A program made the position numbers and the translations under genes. A stretch of 64,000 bases of DNA from assembly GCA_949948745.1 (NCBI GenBank), contig CATLHA010000004.1, positions 1 to 64,000 on the forward strand. The letters are read 5' to 3'. The notes beneath the pieces were generated by a model. It was not told the origin of the DNA, did not search any database, and worked only from the letters and a program-made list of their open reading frames with translations. Position 1 is the stretch's first letter, and the number at the start of each line of letters is the position of its first letter. Below are positions 11,114 to 20,788 of this stretch, in pieces. Source of the stretch: an uncultured Caryophanales bacterium (GTDB lineage: Bacteria > Bacillota_I > Bacilli_A > RF39 > UBA660).

Positions 11114-11716
11114 ATGGCAGAAAAGTTTAAAAAACTATTAAAAAAAACATTTGTTATAATTGGAATAATATTCCTAATTTTTGGAATTATTTTTCTGGTT
11201 CTTATGTTCAATGATAATCTCCGTTTTAAATTTGATTATGAAAGTTTAAATAATATCCCATATACTAATGGAAAAATAATTAAAGCCAAAGTTCCATGGA
11301 AAAATAGTATAAAATACATAGAAGGAAAAGAGGTATTACAAATACTAAAAAATGAAACAGGGATTGTTTATTTTGGCTATCCAAGTTGTCCATGGTGTAG
11401 GAATATAGTAGGACCATTAATTGAAGTAGCAAAGGAAAATGATTTAAAAATATATTATGTAAATACGCATGAAGCCATAGATGATATAAAAGAAGAATTA
11501 AAAAAAGTATTAAAAGATTATTTACGTAAAAATGAAGAGACAAATGAATATGTCATTGCGGTACCAGATGTCTACTACATTGAATCTGGAAAAATTATAG
11601 GACATCACATAGGTACCATAGAGAGTTATAAAAATCCATATAAGAAAATGACAGAAAAGCAAAAAGAACAATTAAAAGAAAAATATCGGGAATTGATAAA
11701 AAGTAAGGAGAGATAA
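11114..11716 (+). CDS. membrane-anchored thioredoxin-like protein (PedC/BrcD-like)
   Basis: N-terminal TM helix; GIVYFGYPSCPWCRNIVGPL CxxC motif in a thioredoxin-like context. Confidence 0.7.
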   Translation: MAEKFKKLLKKTFVIIGIIFLIFGIIFLVLMFNDNLRFKFDYESLNNIPYTNGKIIKAKVPWKNSIKYIEGKEVLQILKNETGIVYFGYPSCPWCRNIVGPLIEVAKENDLKIYYVNTHEAIDDIKEELKKVLKDYLRKNEETNEYVIAVPDVYYIESGKIIGHHIGTIESYKNPYKKMTEKQKEQLKEKYRELIKSKER

Positions 11717-11717
11717 A

Positions 11718-12665
11718 ATGAAAAAAGACTTAAGAATTATATTTATGGGAACTCCAGAATTTAGTGTTCCAGTATTAGAGGGATTAATTGAAAATTATAA
11801 AGTAATAGGTGTAGTAACTCAGCCAGATAAAAAAGTAGGTAGAAAACAAGAAATTAAATTTTCTCCTGTAAAGGAAGTTGCGATTAAAAATCAGATACCA
11901 GTATTCCAACCACAAAGAATAAAAAAAGAATACCAAGAAATTCTAGATTTAAAACCAGATTTAATTGTAACCTGTGCCTATGGTCAAATTATTCCCAAGA
12001 TAATTCTTGATCTTCCCAAATATCATTGTATTAATGTGCATGCCTCACTTTTACCAAAGCTAAGAGGTGGTGCTCCTATACATAAGGCAATTATAAACAA
12101 TTATCCAAGAACTGGTATTACTATCATGTATATGGTAGAAAAAATGGATGCTGGAGATATTTTAGCTCAGAGAGAAACGATAATTAAAAAAGAAGAAAAT
12201 GTTGGAATGCTACATGATCGTTTGAGTAAAATGGGAAAGGAATTATTACTAGATACAATTCCAAATTTAATCTATGGAAAAATAACACCAATTAAACAAC
12301 AAGAAAGTGAAGTTACATATGCTTGGAATATTACAAGAGAAGAAGAAAAAGTAGATTTTTCAAAGCATACGATAGATATTTACAACCAAATTAGAGGATT
12401 AAGTCCACATCCAGGTGCTTATGCTACTTTAGAAGGAAAAATTGTTAAAATTTATGCATCTAGAATTAGCGAAAGTTTCTTTACAACTAGAAAAGATGGA
12501 GAAATTGGAAAAGTCTATGAAGATGGAATTGGTGTAAGTACAAAAGATGGAGAAATTATATTAACAGAGATTCAGTTTGAAGGAAAGAAAAAAATGGCTG
12601 TAAAAGATTACTTTCATGGTTATAATGGGGAAAAATTAATAGGAAAAATCTTTAACGAGGAATAG
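11718..12665 (+). CDS. fmt: methionyl-tRNA formyltransferase
   Basis: IIFMGTPEFSVPVLEGL, GVVTQPDKKVGRKQ, CINVHASLLPKLRGGAPIHKAI. Confidence 0.96.
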   Translation: MKKDLRIIFMGTPEFSVPVLEGLIENYKVIGVVTQPDKKVGRKQEIKFSPVKEVAIKNQIPVFQPQRIKKEYQEILDLKPDLIVTCAYGQIIPKIILDLPKYHCINVHASLLPKLRGGAPIHKAIINNYPRTGITIMYMVEKMDAGDILAQRETIIKKEENVGMLHDRLSKMGKELLLDTIPNLIYGKITPIKQQESEVTYAWNITREEEKVDFSKHTIDIYNQIRGLSPHPGAYATLEGKIVKIYASRISESFFTTRKDGEIGKVYEDGIGVSTKDGEIILTEIQFEGKKKMAVKDYFHGYNGEKLIGKIFNEE

Positions 12666-12666
12666 T

Positions 12667-13443
12667 ATGAAGAAGGAAGAACTAAAAGAACTATTAAAGA
12701 AGTGTTTTGGAAAAGAGAAAGATGAGCAACTAAATGCAATCGTAATGTTAACAATTATGATGATATTTATAGTGATTCTAGTAATCATTGTAAGAGTTGG
12801 AACAGATAAAGAAAAAAGCAATCTGACAAATAATCCAGCCCAAATGTCAGTACCAACAGAAAATACAATAAAACCAATAGAAGATACGGAAAAAGATCTA
12901 TTAAATGAAGAGGGAAAACAAACTGGAAATTACGAAATAAACTATAGCTATTTATATACGTTTACTCTAAATGGAAAACAAGAAATTATTACAGGAAAAA
13001 AATTAGATAATAAAGAAATATTCACAATAGTAAATGAAGAGGGAAGCAAAGACTATGCTAAATTAAGCAATAATTACTTAATTAAAAACAAGAATTCATA
13101 TAATTTAACTACTGTTCCAAGCGCTAATCTTCAATATGCATCCATAGATGATTTAGCTGATATATTAGGACTGTATACTCCAAATATAGAACAGAATCAA
13201 TATACGTATTATATTTCCAATAAGGACCTAATTAGTATCTACAAACCAGAATTAGAAAATACACAAATAGAAGAAAAATATAATCCAGTTACACTTACAA
13301 TAAATAATGATAGAATAGAAAAAATGGTAATGGATTATTCCAATCTTTATGAAGTTATCAATAAAACTCCAGGTACTTATCTCATTAGTTTAGAGTTTAA
13401 TAATATTGGAACAACAGAAGATTTTACAATCCGAATAGATTGA
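12667..13443 (+). CDS. hypothetical single-pass membrane protein
   Basis: ORF; N-terminal TM AIVMLTIMMIFIVILVIIV followed by an extracytoplasmic domain. Confidence 0.7.
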   Translation: MKKEELKELLKKCFGKEKDEQLNAIVMLTIMMIFIVILVIIVRVGTDKEKSNLTNNPAQMSVPTENTIKPIEDTEKDLLNEEGKQTGNYEINYSYLYTFTLNGKQEIITGKKLDNKEIFTIVNEEGSKDYAKLSNNYLIKNKNSYNLTTVPSANLQYASIDDLADILGLYTPNIEQNQYTYYISNKDLISIYKPELENTQIEEKYNPVTLTINNDRIEKMVMDYSNLYEVINKTPGTYLISLEFNNIGTTEDFTIRID

Positions 13444-13521
13444 CAGTAAATAAAAATAATGAGATAATAAACATAATAGAGAATAGATAAAAGGAATCAT
13501 CAAATAAAAAGGGGAAACAAT

Positions 13522-13956
13522 ATGGATTTAGATCAAGAGAAAAATGAAAAATTTTTAGAACTAGTTCAAAAGTATCAAAATTATTTTGATGACATGAATT
13601 ATGAATTCTATGATTTAGATACACCAAATTTAAGAGGAAAAATAGAAAGTACAACATTCATTTTAGAAGTATTAAGAATCAATCATTTATTAGAAAGTAA
13701 TACCAAAATAGAAAATGTCAAAGAATATCAAGCTTCCCTATTTAAAGAGGGTGTTGTAGATGGTTTTACTTTTATAAAAGACAATGTTCCTTTTTATATT
13801 GGATTTACAGAAGTAATCCCACCAGAGGAATATAAAATAATCTCTTTTGGACGATCAGAAAAAAAGGAAATGCAAGAAGAAGAAAACAAGTTAATAGAAA
13901 TTTTTGAGCTTTTTAGAAATGGTGAAAGTTTAAGAAAATTATATCACTATGAATAA
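13522..13956 (+). CDS. hypothetical protein
   Basis: 144 aa ORF with aaaggggaaac RBS. Confidence 0.65.
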   Translation: MDLDQEKNEKFLELVQKYQNYFDDMNYEFYDLDTPNLRGKIESTTFILEVLRINHLLESNTKIENVKEYQASLFKEGVVDGFTFIKDNVPFYIGFTEVIPPEEYKIISFGRSEKKEMQEEENKLIEIFELFRNGESLRKLYHYE

Positions 13957-13974
13957 TAGAAAGAAGGAATAAAG

Positions 13975-14280
13975 ATGGAACAAGAAGAATTAATGAATGA
14001 AGAAATTGAAAATGATGATTTTCCTTCTGTTTTTGTACGTCTTCCTAAAAGACAAGAAGATATTGAATTAAAAGAAATGAAAACAGATGTAATCCCACAA
14101 AGTGCAATTGAAGAAATGAATCATTCAACTATAGAATTACCAGAAATCAAAGAAGAAGAGGTAACTATGCCAGAAGTTGAAAAAACAAGTGAGAGTGGAT
14201 TCTCTGGAATGTATATTCTAATGTCTCTTCTTATGATTGGAATCGTAGGAATTTCAATTGCGGAAATCATCTTATCATAA
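13975..14280 (+). CDS. hypothetical acidic, C-terminally membrane-anchored small protein
   Basis: 101 aa; acidic N-terminus, C-terminal TM MYILMSLLMIGIVGISIAEIIL. Confidence 0.65.
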   Translation: MEQEELMNEEIENDDFPSVFVRLPKRQEDIELKEMKTDVIPQSAIEEMNHSTIELPEIKEEEVTMPEVEKTSESGFSGMYILMSLLMIGIVGISIAEIILS

Positions 14281-14309
14281 TTATTAAAAAATTAGAAAAT
14301 AAAGTCCAA

Positions 14310-14336
14310 AACTCATCCCATAAGAGATGAGTTTTC
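14310..14336 (+). terminator. intrinsic terminator
   Basis: aaactcatc ccataaga gatgagtttt stem-loop. Confidence 0.65.
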
Positions 14337-14431
14337 GTTATAAAAAATATTTCTTAACTTTACGTAAACCTTAGATAATCTAACTAAGTCTCCTTTTTTT
14401 CATGCTATAATAGATATGTGGAAGTGGGACT

Positions 14432-15490
14432 ATGCAAAATATATATAACTTAACATTAAAAGATTTAGAAAACTACTTTGTAGAACAAGGAGATAAAAAG
14501 TTTCGAGGAACTCAAGTTTTTGAATGGTTGTATCGTAAAAAGGTAAAATCATTTAAAGAAATGACAAATTTAAAAAAAGAGTTGTTAGAAAAATTTGAGC
14601 AAAATTTTGAAATGAAAACTATTCAGATTACAAAGGTAGAAAGAGATATCGATGTAGAAAAATATTTGTTTGAACTAAAAGATCATGAAAAAGTCGAAGC
14701 TGTTTTGATGAATCATGACTATGGAAATAGTGTCTGTATATCAACTCAAGTAGGATGTAATATGGGATGCAAATTCTGTGAGAGTGGCAGATTAAAAAAA
14801 ATTAGAAATCTAGAAACCCATGAGATGATAGAACAGATTCTTACGATAGAAGAAGAATGTGGAAAAAGAATTAGTCATGTTGTAGTTATGGGAATTGGAG
14901 AACCATTTGATAACTATGACAATCTAGTAAGATTCATTGAAATTATCAATAATGATCATGGAATAGCATTAGGAAGTAGACACATTACAGTATCTACTTG
15001 TGGAGTTGTTCCTAAAATTATAGAATTTTCTAACCTTCCATACCAAGTAAATTTAGCGATTAGTCTTCATGCACCAAATAATGAACTTAGAAATCAAATT
15101 ATGCCAATTAATAAAGCATATCCATTAGAAATACTAATAGATACTTTAAAAAAATATATAGAAAAGACTAATCGAAGAGTAACATTTGAATATATATTAC
15201 TGAAGGATGTAAATGATCAAAAACAACAAGCAAAGGAATTAGCAGAACTAGTTCGAGGAATGAATTGTTATATCAATTTAATTCCATATAATGAAACAAA
15301 TAATATTGCATTTAAAAGAAGTAAACAAGAGACGATTTTAGAATTTTATGATATACTAAAGAAAAATAGGATAAACGTAACAATTCGTAGAGAATTTGGT
15401 TCCAAAATCAGTGCAGCATGTGGACAACTAAGGAGTAAAAAGGAGGACGAAGATGAAATCATTTTGCATGACAGACACAGGGAAAGTTAG
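14432..15490 (+). CDS. rlmN: 23S rRNA (adenine2503-C2)-methyltransferase
   Basis: STQVGCNMGCKFCESG radical-SAM CxxxCxxC, GIGEPFDNYDN, INLIPYNE. Confidence 0.95.
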   Translation: MQNIYNLTLKDLENYFVEQGDKKFRGTQVFEWLYRKKVKSFKEMTNLKKELLEKFEQNFEMKTIQITKVERDIDVEKYLFELKDHEKVEAVLMNHDYGNSVCISTQVGCNMGCKFCESGRLKKIRNLETHEMIEQILTIEEECGKRISHVVVMGIGEPFDNYDNLVRFIEIINNDHGIALGSRHITVSTCGVVPKIIEFSNLPYQVNLAISLHAPNNELRNQIMPINKAYPLEILIDTLKKYIEKTNRRVTFEYILLKDVNDQKQQAKELAELVRGMNCYINLIPYNETNNIAFKRSKQETILEFYDILKKNRINVTIRREFGSKISAACGQLRSKKEDEDEIILHDRHRES

Positions 15491-16199
15491 AGAACATAAT
15501 GAAGATAGCGTAATTGTAGTTAGAAATAAAAATAATGATTATTTATTAGCAGTTGCAGATGGAATGGGTGGACACTCTGCAGGAGAAGTAGCTTCATCTA
15601 TCGCAATTAGTTATTTAGGAAAACATTTCCAAGAAACATTTATCGATATGGATAAAGATAAAGCAATTGAATGGCTTAGAAATTCAGCAACTGAAATCAA
15701 TCGGATGATTCTAAATTACGCAGATGAACATCCAGAAAGTAAAGGAATGGGTTCTACTTTAGTTGTTGGAATCTGTACAAAATACTACATTCTATTTGGA
15801 AATATTGGAGATTCCAGCGGATTTGCGATGAAAAATAATAAATTACATAAAGTAACTTATGACCATACACTAGTAAATTTACTAGTTACAGCTGGAGAGT
15901 TAACCAAAGAAGAAGCAAAAAATCACCCAAAGAAGAATGTTTTAATGAAAGCATTAGGTGCGACAACCTCAATTGATATTGATATTTTTGATTGTGATAT
16001 GGATGTAAGTGAAATTTTTCTATGCAGTGATGGATTAACCAATATGTTAGAGGAAGATCAAATACAAAAAGTATTATTAAGTGATGAAACTATAGAAGAT
16101 AAAGTAAATAGATTAATATCAAAAGCAAATAACAGAGGAGGATTAGACAATATTTCTATTGCGTATCTAATTAGAAATAAAGAAGGTGAAGAGGAATGA
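15453..16199 (+). CDS. stp: PP2C-family serine/threonine phosphatase (Stp/PrpC)
   Basis: TDTGKVREHNEDSV, LAVADGMGGHSAGEVAS, FLCSDGLTNML, GGLDNISIAYL. Confidence 0.95.
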   Translation: MKSFCMTDTGKVREHNEDSVIVVRNKNNDYLLAVADGMGGHSAGEVASSIAISYLGKHFQETFIDMDKDKAIEWLRNSATEINRMILNYADEHPESKGMGSTLVVGICTKYYILFGNIGDSSGFAMKNNKLHKVTYDHTLVNLLVTAGELTKEEAKNHPKKNVLMKALGATTSIDIDIFDCDMDVSEIFLCSDGLTNMLEEDQIQKVLLSDETIEDKVNRLISKANNRGGLDNISIAYLIRNKEGEEE

Positions 16200-18004
16200 T
16201 AGAAAAGGGGCAGAAAATTAATGATCGTTATGAAATCATTAAAAATATTGGTGAAGGTGGTATGGCCAATGTTTATCTAGCCTATGATACTATTCTAGAT
16301 CGTCGTGTTGCGATTAAAGTATTACGTGGAGATTTATCAAATGATGAAAAATTTGTTCGTCGTTTTCAGCGTGAAGCTTTATCTGCTTCTTCTCTTTCTC
16401 ATCCTAATATTGTAGAAATGTATGATGTGGGAGAAGACGATGGGATTTATTATATTGTAATGGAGTATATTGAAGGAAAAACTCTAAAACAATTAATAAA
16501 GAAAAGAGGAAGTATTACAATTAGTGAAGCAATTGATATCATGCTTCAATTAACAGATGGAATTTCTCATGCTCATGATAGTTATATTATTCATAGGGAT
16601 TTAAAACCACAAAACATCCTAATTAAAGAAGACGGAACAATTAAAATTACAGATTTTGGAATTGCTATGGCTTTAAATAGTACACAATTAACACAAACAA
16701 ATTCTGTCATGGGTTCTGTACATTATCTACCTCCAGAGCAAGCAAGCGGAAAAGGTTCAACAATTCGTAGTGATATATATTCTATGGGAATTTTATTTTA
16801 TGAGCTACTAACAGGTAGCTTACCATTTAAAGGGGATAATGCTGTAGAAATCGCTTTAAAACAAATGAGAGATGATATTCCAAGTATTAGAAAGAAAAAT
16901 CCAGTAATTCCACAAAGTGTAGAAAATGTAGTGTTAAAGGCAACAGCGAAAAATCCTAAAAATCGTTATACGGATGCAAAAGAAATGCATGCGGATTTAT
17001 TAACTGTTTTAAATGACGAAAGAATGGAAGAAAAAAGGATTGAATTCAAATACCCAGAACACGAAGTTGATGATAATACAAGAAACATTACTACTGTAAA
17101 AAAGAAAACAGAAGAAAAAATAAAAGAAAAGCCAAAAGAAGAAGAGGAACCAAAAGAAGAGTTAGAAGATACAGAAGAAAGCGAAGAAATTATAGAAGAA
17201 GACCAAATGGTAAAAAGAACAAATATCATCATTTGGGTACTAACAGGAATCTTTTCAGTAGCAGTAATTGCGATTGTTAGTATTTTCTTAATCATCCCTT
17301 ATTTTACAAAGACTCCAGATATAGAAATTCCAGATGTTTCGACTTTAACTGTAGTAGAGGCCGAAACTAAATTAAAAGAAAAAGGTTTTGAAGTAGCTTT
17401 AGAAACAGAGAAAGAAGAAAGTAGTACAATTGAAAAAGGCTCTGTAATAAAGACTTCTCCAGTAGCTGGAAGAAAAGTAAAAAAAGGAAGTACAATTACA
17501 ATTTATGAATCTACTGGTCAAATTTCATACGTAGTAGAAGATTATACTGGAAAAAATTATATTGAAGTAAAGACAGAACTAGAGAAAGTTTACAAACTAG
17601 TTGTAGAAATTAAAGAAAAAGACAGTGATAATGAAGAGTACAAAGAACAACAAATTATTGATCAAAGTGTAGAACCAGGTACTACTTTGGTAAAAGGCGA
17701 TTCCATTACATTATATATTCCAACTGCAGATGAAGGATATCCAAATATGGTAGATGATGGATGGACATTAGATGATGTAAAAGCATTCTGTGATAAGTAT
17801 AATATTAAATTAACAGTGGATTATTCACCAACAACACAATATCCAGAAGGTACATTACTTTCCCAATCTAGAACACCAAAAACACCAATTGTAGAAAATA
17901 GTACATTGAAAGTAACAATCGCACAAGAACCAACGACGACACCAACACCAAGTCCAAGTCAAACACCAGAACCATCGGATAATAGTTCAAGTACAAATGA
18001 GTAA
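16196..18004 (+). CDS. prkC: PASTA-domain serine/threonine protein kinase PrkC
   Basis: IGEGGMANVYLAYD, HRDLKPQNIL, DFGIAMAL; TM helix; PASTA-like repeats (IPDVSTLTVVEAETKLKEKGF). Confidence 0.95.
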   Translation: MIEKGQKINDRYEIIKNIGEGGMANVYLAYDTILDRRVAIKVLRGDLSNDEKFVRRFQREALSASSLSHPNIVEMYDVGEDDGIYYIVMEYIEGKTLKQLIKKRGSITISEAIDIMLQLTDGISHAHDSYIIHRDLKPQNILIKEDGTIKITDFGIAMALNSTQLTQTNSVMGSVHYLPPEQASGKGSTIRSDIYSMGILFYELLTGSLPFKGDNAVEIALKQMRDDIPSIRKKNPVIPQSVENVVLKATAKNPKNRYTDAKEMHADLLTVLNDERMEEKRIEFKYPEHEVDDNTRNITTVKKKTEEKIKEKPKEEEEPKEELEDTEESEEIIEEDQMVKRTNIIIWVLTGIFSVAVIAIVSIFLIIPYFTKTPDIEIPDVSTLTVVEAETKLKEKGFEVALETEKEESSTIEKGSVIKTSPVAGRKVKKGSTITIYESTGQISYVVEDYTGKNYIEVKTELEKVYKLVVEIKEKDSDNEEYKEQQIIDQSVEPGTTLVKGDSITLYIPTADEGYPNMVDDGWTLDDVKAFCDKYNIKLTVDYSPTTQYPEGTLLSQSRTPKTPIVENSTLKVTIAQEPTTTPTPSPSQTPEPSDNSSSTNE

Positions 18005-18024
18005 AAAATATACATGGGGGTCTT

Positions 18025-18855
18025 ATGCAAGGACAAATTGTAAAAATATTAAGTAATTTATATACAGTTTCTAGTGAAAAGGGGAGTTTTGAATGTCATT
18101 CTAGAGGAAAATTTAGAAATGACAAGATTACTCCCCTTGTTGGGGACTATGTCAAATTTGATGAAAAAAATTGTTATATTCTAGAAATCCTACCAAGAAA
18201 AAATTCACTAGTTAGACCACTGGTCAGTAATGTTGATCAGGGGCTAATCGTAAGTAGTGTAAAACATCCTGATTTTTCATCAAATTTATTAGATAAATTG
18301 ATTACAACACTAGAGTATCACAGTATTGAACCAATTTTGTGTTTTACAAAATGGGATTTATTAAATGAAGAAGAAACAAAAAAAATGGAAAATATCTGTA
18401 ATTATTATGAAAAAATAGGATATACCGTTGTAAAAAATATAGAAATAGAAAAAATTAAAAATTTATTAAACGGGAAGACGACAGTATTTACTGGACAAAC
18501 AGGTGCAGGAAAATCAAGTTTGATGAATAAATTGGATGAAAATTTACATTTAGAAACTGGTGAAATTTCCGAAGCTCTTGGCAGAGGAAAGCACACAACA
18601 AGACATGTAGAACTCTTAGAAATGTATGGTGGAAAAGTATTAGATACTCCAGGTTTTTCTTCCATTGATTTTAGTGATTTAACAAAAGAAGATATTAGAA
18701 ATACATTTATTGAGTTCTTCGAATATCCTTGCCCATTTCGTGATTGCATGCATCAAAATGAAAAAGAATGTGAAGTTAAAAAAAATGTGGAAAATGGGAA
18801 TATCTTAAAGTCTAGATATGAAAATTATATTAAATTTATAAATCCAAAACGTTAA
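18025..18855 (+). CDS. rsgA: ribosome small subunit-dependent GTPase A
   Basis: FTGQTGAGKSSLMNKL, GKHTTRHVELL, DTPGFSSIDF; C-terminal CPFRDCMHQNEKEC zinc motif. Confidence 0.95.
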   Translation: MQGQIVKILSNLYTVSSEKGSFECHSRGKFRNDKITPLVGDYVKFDEKNCYILEILPRKNSLVRPLVSNVDQGLIVSSVKHPDFSSNLLDKLITTLEYHSIEPILCFTKWDLLNEEETKKMENICNYYEKIGYTVVKNIEIEKIKNLLNGKTTVFTGQTGAGKSSLMNKLDENLHLETGEISEALGRGKHTTRHVELLEMYGGKVLDTPGFSSIDFSDLTKEDIRNTFIEFFEYPCPFRDCMHQNEKECEVKKNVENGNILKSRYENYIKFINPKR

Positions 18856-18867
18856 GGAGGAATTTCA

Positions 18868-19506
18868 ATGAAAATAGCGGCTTCTTTTCTTTCATGCCCT
18901 AAAATAAAACCTGCGATAGAAAAATTATCTTTAACAGATGTTGAATACATCCATATAGATTTAGTAGATGGAACATTAAACAAAGGAAGAAAAATACCAC
19001 TTAGAAAGCTAAAAAAGATATATAAATATACCAGTAAACCACTAGATGTACATTTAATGGTTAAAAAGCCAAAAAAATATATTAAAACTTTTGCATCCTT
19101 AAATACAGAAACAATTACATTTCCAATAGAAATAGAAAATGGGATAGAAGCAAATATTGATTTAATTCATAGTTATGGAATAAAATGTGGTATTGCGATA
19201 AACCATGATACAGAGATATCAAGATTAAAACCATTTTTAGATAAAATAGATTCAGTTCTTGTAATGTCAATCATTCCTGGATATGGTGGACAAAAGTTTA
19301 TTGAAGAAACTCCTAAGAAAATATCTACACTTCAAAATATGATTAAGAAAATGAAATTAAATATTTCAGTTTGTGTAGATGGAGGAATTAACAACGAGAC
19401 AGTAAAATTAATAAAAAATGTAAATATGATTGTGGTAGGTAGTTATATAACAAATAGTAATGATTATCAAAAACAAGTAGATATGATAAGGAAAAGTATA
19501 AAGTAA
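18868..19506 (+). CDS. rpe: ribulose-phosphate 3-epimerase
   Basis: IAASFLSCP, YIHIDLVDG, DVHLMVKKP, MSIIPGYGGQKFIEETPKKI, VDGGINNET. Confidence 0.92.
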   Translation: MKIAASFLSCPKIKPAIEKLSLTDVEYIHIDLVDGTLNKGRKIPLRKLKKIYKYTSKPLDVHLMVKKPKKYIKTFASLNTETITFPIEIENGIEANIDLIHSYGIKCGIAINHDTEISRLKPFLDKIDSVLVMSIIPGYGGQKFIEETPKKISTLQNMIKKMKLNISVCVDGGINNETVKLIKNVNMIVVGSYITNSNDYQKQVDMIRKSIK

Positions 19507-19507
19507 A

Positions 19508-19542
19508 AGGAGAGAATTCATCATGAATCTCTCCTTTTTAAT
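19508..19542. terminator. intrinsic terminator between convergent rpe and rpmB
   Basis: ggagaga(a)ttcat c atgaatctctcc stem flanked by A and T runs. Confidence 0.65.
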
Positions 19543-19570
19543 AATCTGTTTATAAAAAAATAAGTGATTA

Positions 19571-19795
19571 TTATTCACTTACTTCTGTTTGTACTTCTAC
19601 TTCTGTTTGTACTTCCTCAGCTACTTTTTGATTTTTTCTAGAAGTTCTGATTTCTCTAGCACTAAGTCTTACTTTAGTACCATCTTCTAAAGTAACAACT
19701 TGAAGATTAACTCCTTGTTTTTTCTTAGTAGTATTTAAAGCATGAGAACGTTTATTTCCAAATAAAGGTTTTTTATTAGATACTTTAACTGGCAT
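19571..19795 (-). CDS. rpmB: 50S ribosomal protein L28
   Basis: MPVKVSNKKPLFGNKRSHALNTTKKKQGVNLQ..VRLSAREIRTSRK. Start at 19795 preceded by aaaggagg; the track's 19849 start is too long. Confidence 0.88.
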   Translation of the reverse strand: MPVKVSNKKPLFGNKRSHALNTTKKKQGVNLQVVTLEDGTKVRLSAREIRTSRKNQKVAEEVQTEVEVQTEVSE

Positions 19796-19909
19796 TTGTA
19801 ATTCCTCCTTTTTTAATCCATAATTAACTTGCGCTTTTAACTTTATCATAGTTTCTATGTAATGTCAAATGAATTAAAAGAAAATCCTAAAAATAAGGGC
19901 ATTTTTATA

Positions 19910-20692
19910 CTATTTTATTACTTTGTCTAACATCTTTTGGCTAGTTTCTTCTTGTCTTTTCCAATAATCAAGAAATAAATCAGAATAAGAAAAATAATAT
20001 CTTTCTTTAATTGAATTAATCATCTTCATAAGATTGATTTCTTTTACTTGGCGAAGATAAACTAAAAACTCAGGGTAGTTTTCTAAAAAGTTAGGGAAAT
20101 TTTTATGGTCTAGGTTATAAAATGGATTTTCATAGGTAAAAAATAAAGTAGAATCACCTTCATGAAAAGAATCAGAATAATCATACATAGGAGAGAAATA
20201 TAAATCCTTATTTTCCTTTAATAACATGCAATTACAATCAGCACGATCTTTTTGCCTCATATAAAGATCAATTGCGAAGGTCTGATATAAATCTACTAAA
20301 AATTTCTTTTTTGCTTCCTTACTTTTTGATTGATTTAAAAAAAAGGGAATAAAGTCAGAGGTATTCGTATATCTCTTTCCTTTCCTATAAAGAATATTCC
20401 ATTTAAAATCATTAGGATAACATTCTCCATCTATATCAAAAGAATAAGAACCTAGAAAATCACAATTATCCTTTTTTGTTAAAAAGTAGTGAATACTCTC
20501 TCTGCCCATAAAAGTTGCAATTTCTTCCCCTAATAGTTCTTGAAATCTAAAGGGTTTTGTGTGGATATTTTTATCAATTAGGTTAAATATATGTATAGGT
20601 GTATCCACTGTTTTAATATCGGATAATGATGTATAGTAAATAAGATTAGGCATATTTAAAGAAACAAAGCCACCTTCAGTCATGATTTTCAT
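19910..20692 (-). CDS. HipA-like kinase-domain protein (putative)
   Basis: DLYMRQKDRADCNCMLLKENKDLYFSPMYDYSDSF resembles the HipA-type DR..xxN catalytic loop and later metal-binding D; family inference by eye. Confidence 0.55.
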   Translation of the reverse strand: MKIMTEGGFVSLNMPNLIYYTSLSDIKTVDTPIHIFNLIDKNIHTKPFRFQELLGEEIATFMGRESIHYFLTKKDNCDFLGSYSFDIDGECYPNDFKWNILYRKGKRYTNTSDFIPFFLNQSKSKEAKKKFLVDLYQTFAIDLYMRQKDRADCNCMLLKENKDLYFSPMYDYSDSFHEGDSTLFFTYENPFYNLDHKNFPNFLENYPEFLVYLRQVKEINLMKMINSIKERYYFSYSDLFLDYWKRQEETSQKMLDKVIK

Positions 20693-20788
20693 ATGATTCA
20701 TCCCCCAAAATAATGTGCCTATTATACCATAAATTTATAGAGAAGTACATATTTTTATGGTAATATATAAATAGAAGGAGGAGATAAA

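Noticed and set aside
13441-13443. Possible genetic code 4 (TGA=Trp), given the AT-rich, Mollicutes-like composition
   Set aside because: TGA terminates several genes at sensible ends (13443, 16199, 42229) and Trp is encoded by TGG throughout.
19507-19570. Possible SpoVM-like short peptide between rpe and rpmB, as in Bacillus
   Set aside because: Only 64 bp are available; the ATG there gives a 10-aa peptide inside a convincing terminator hairpin.
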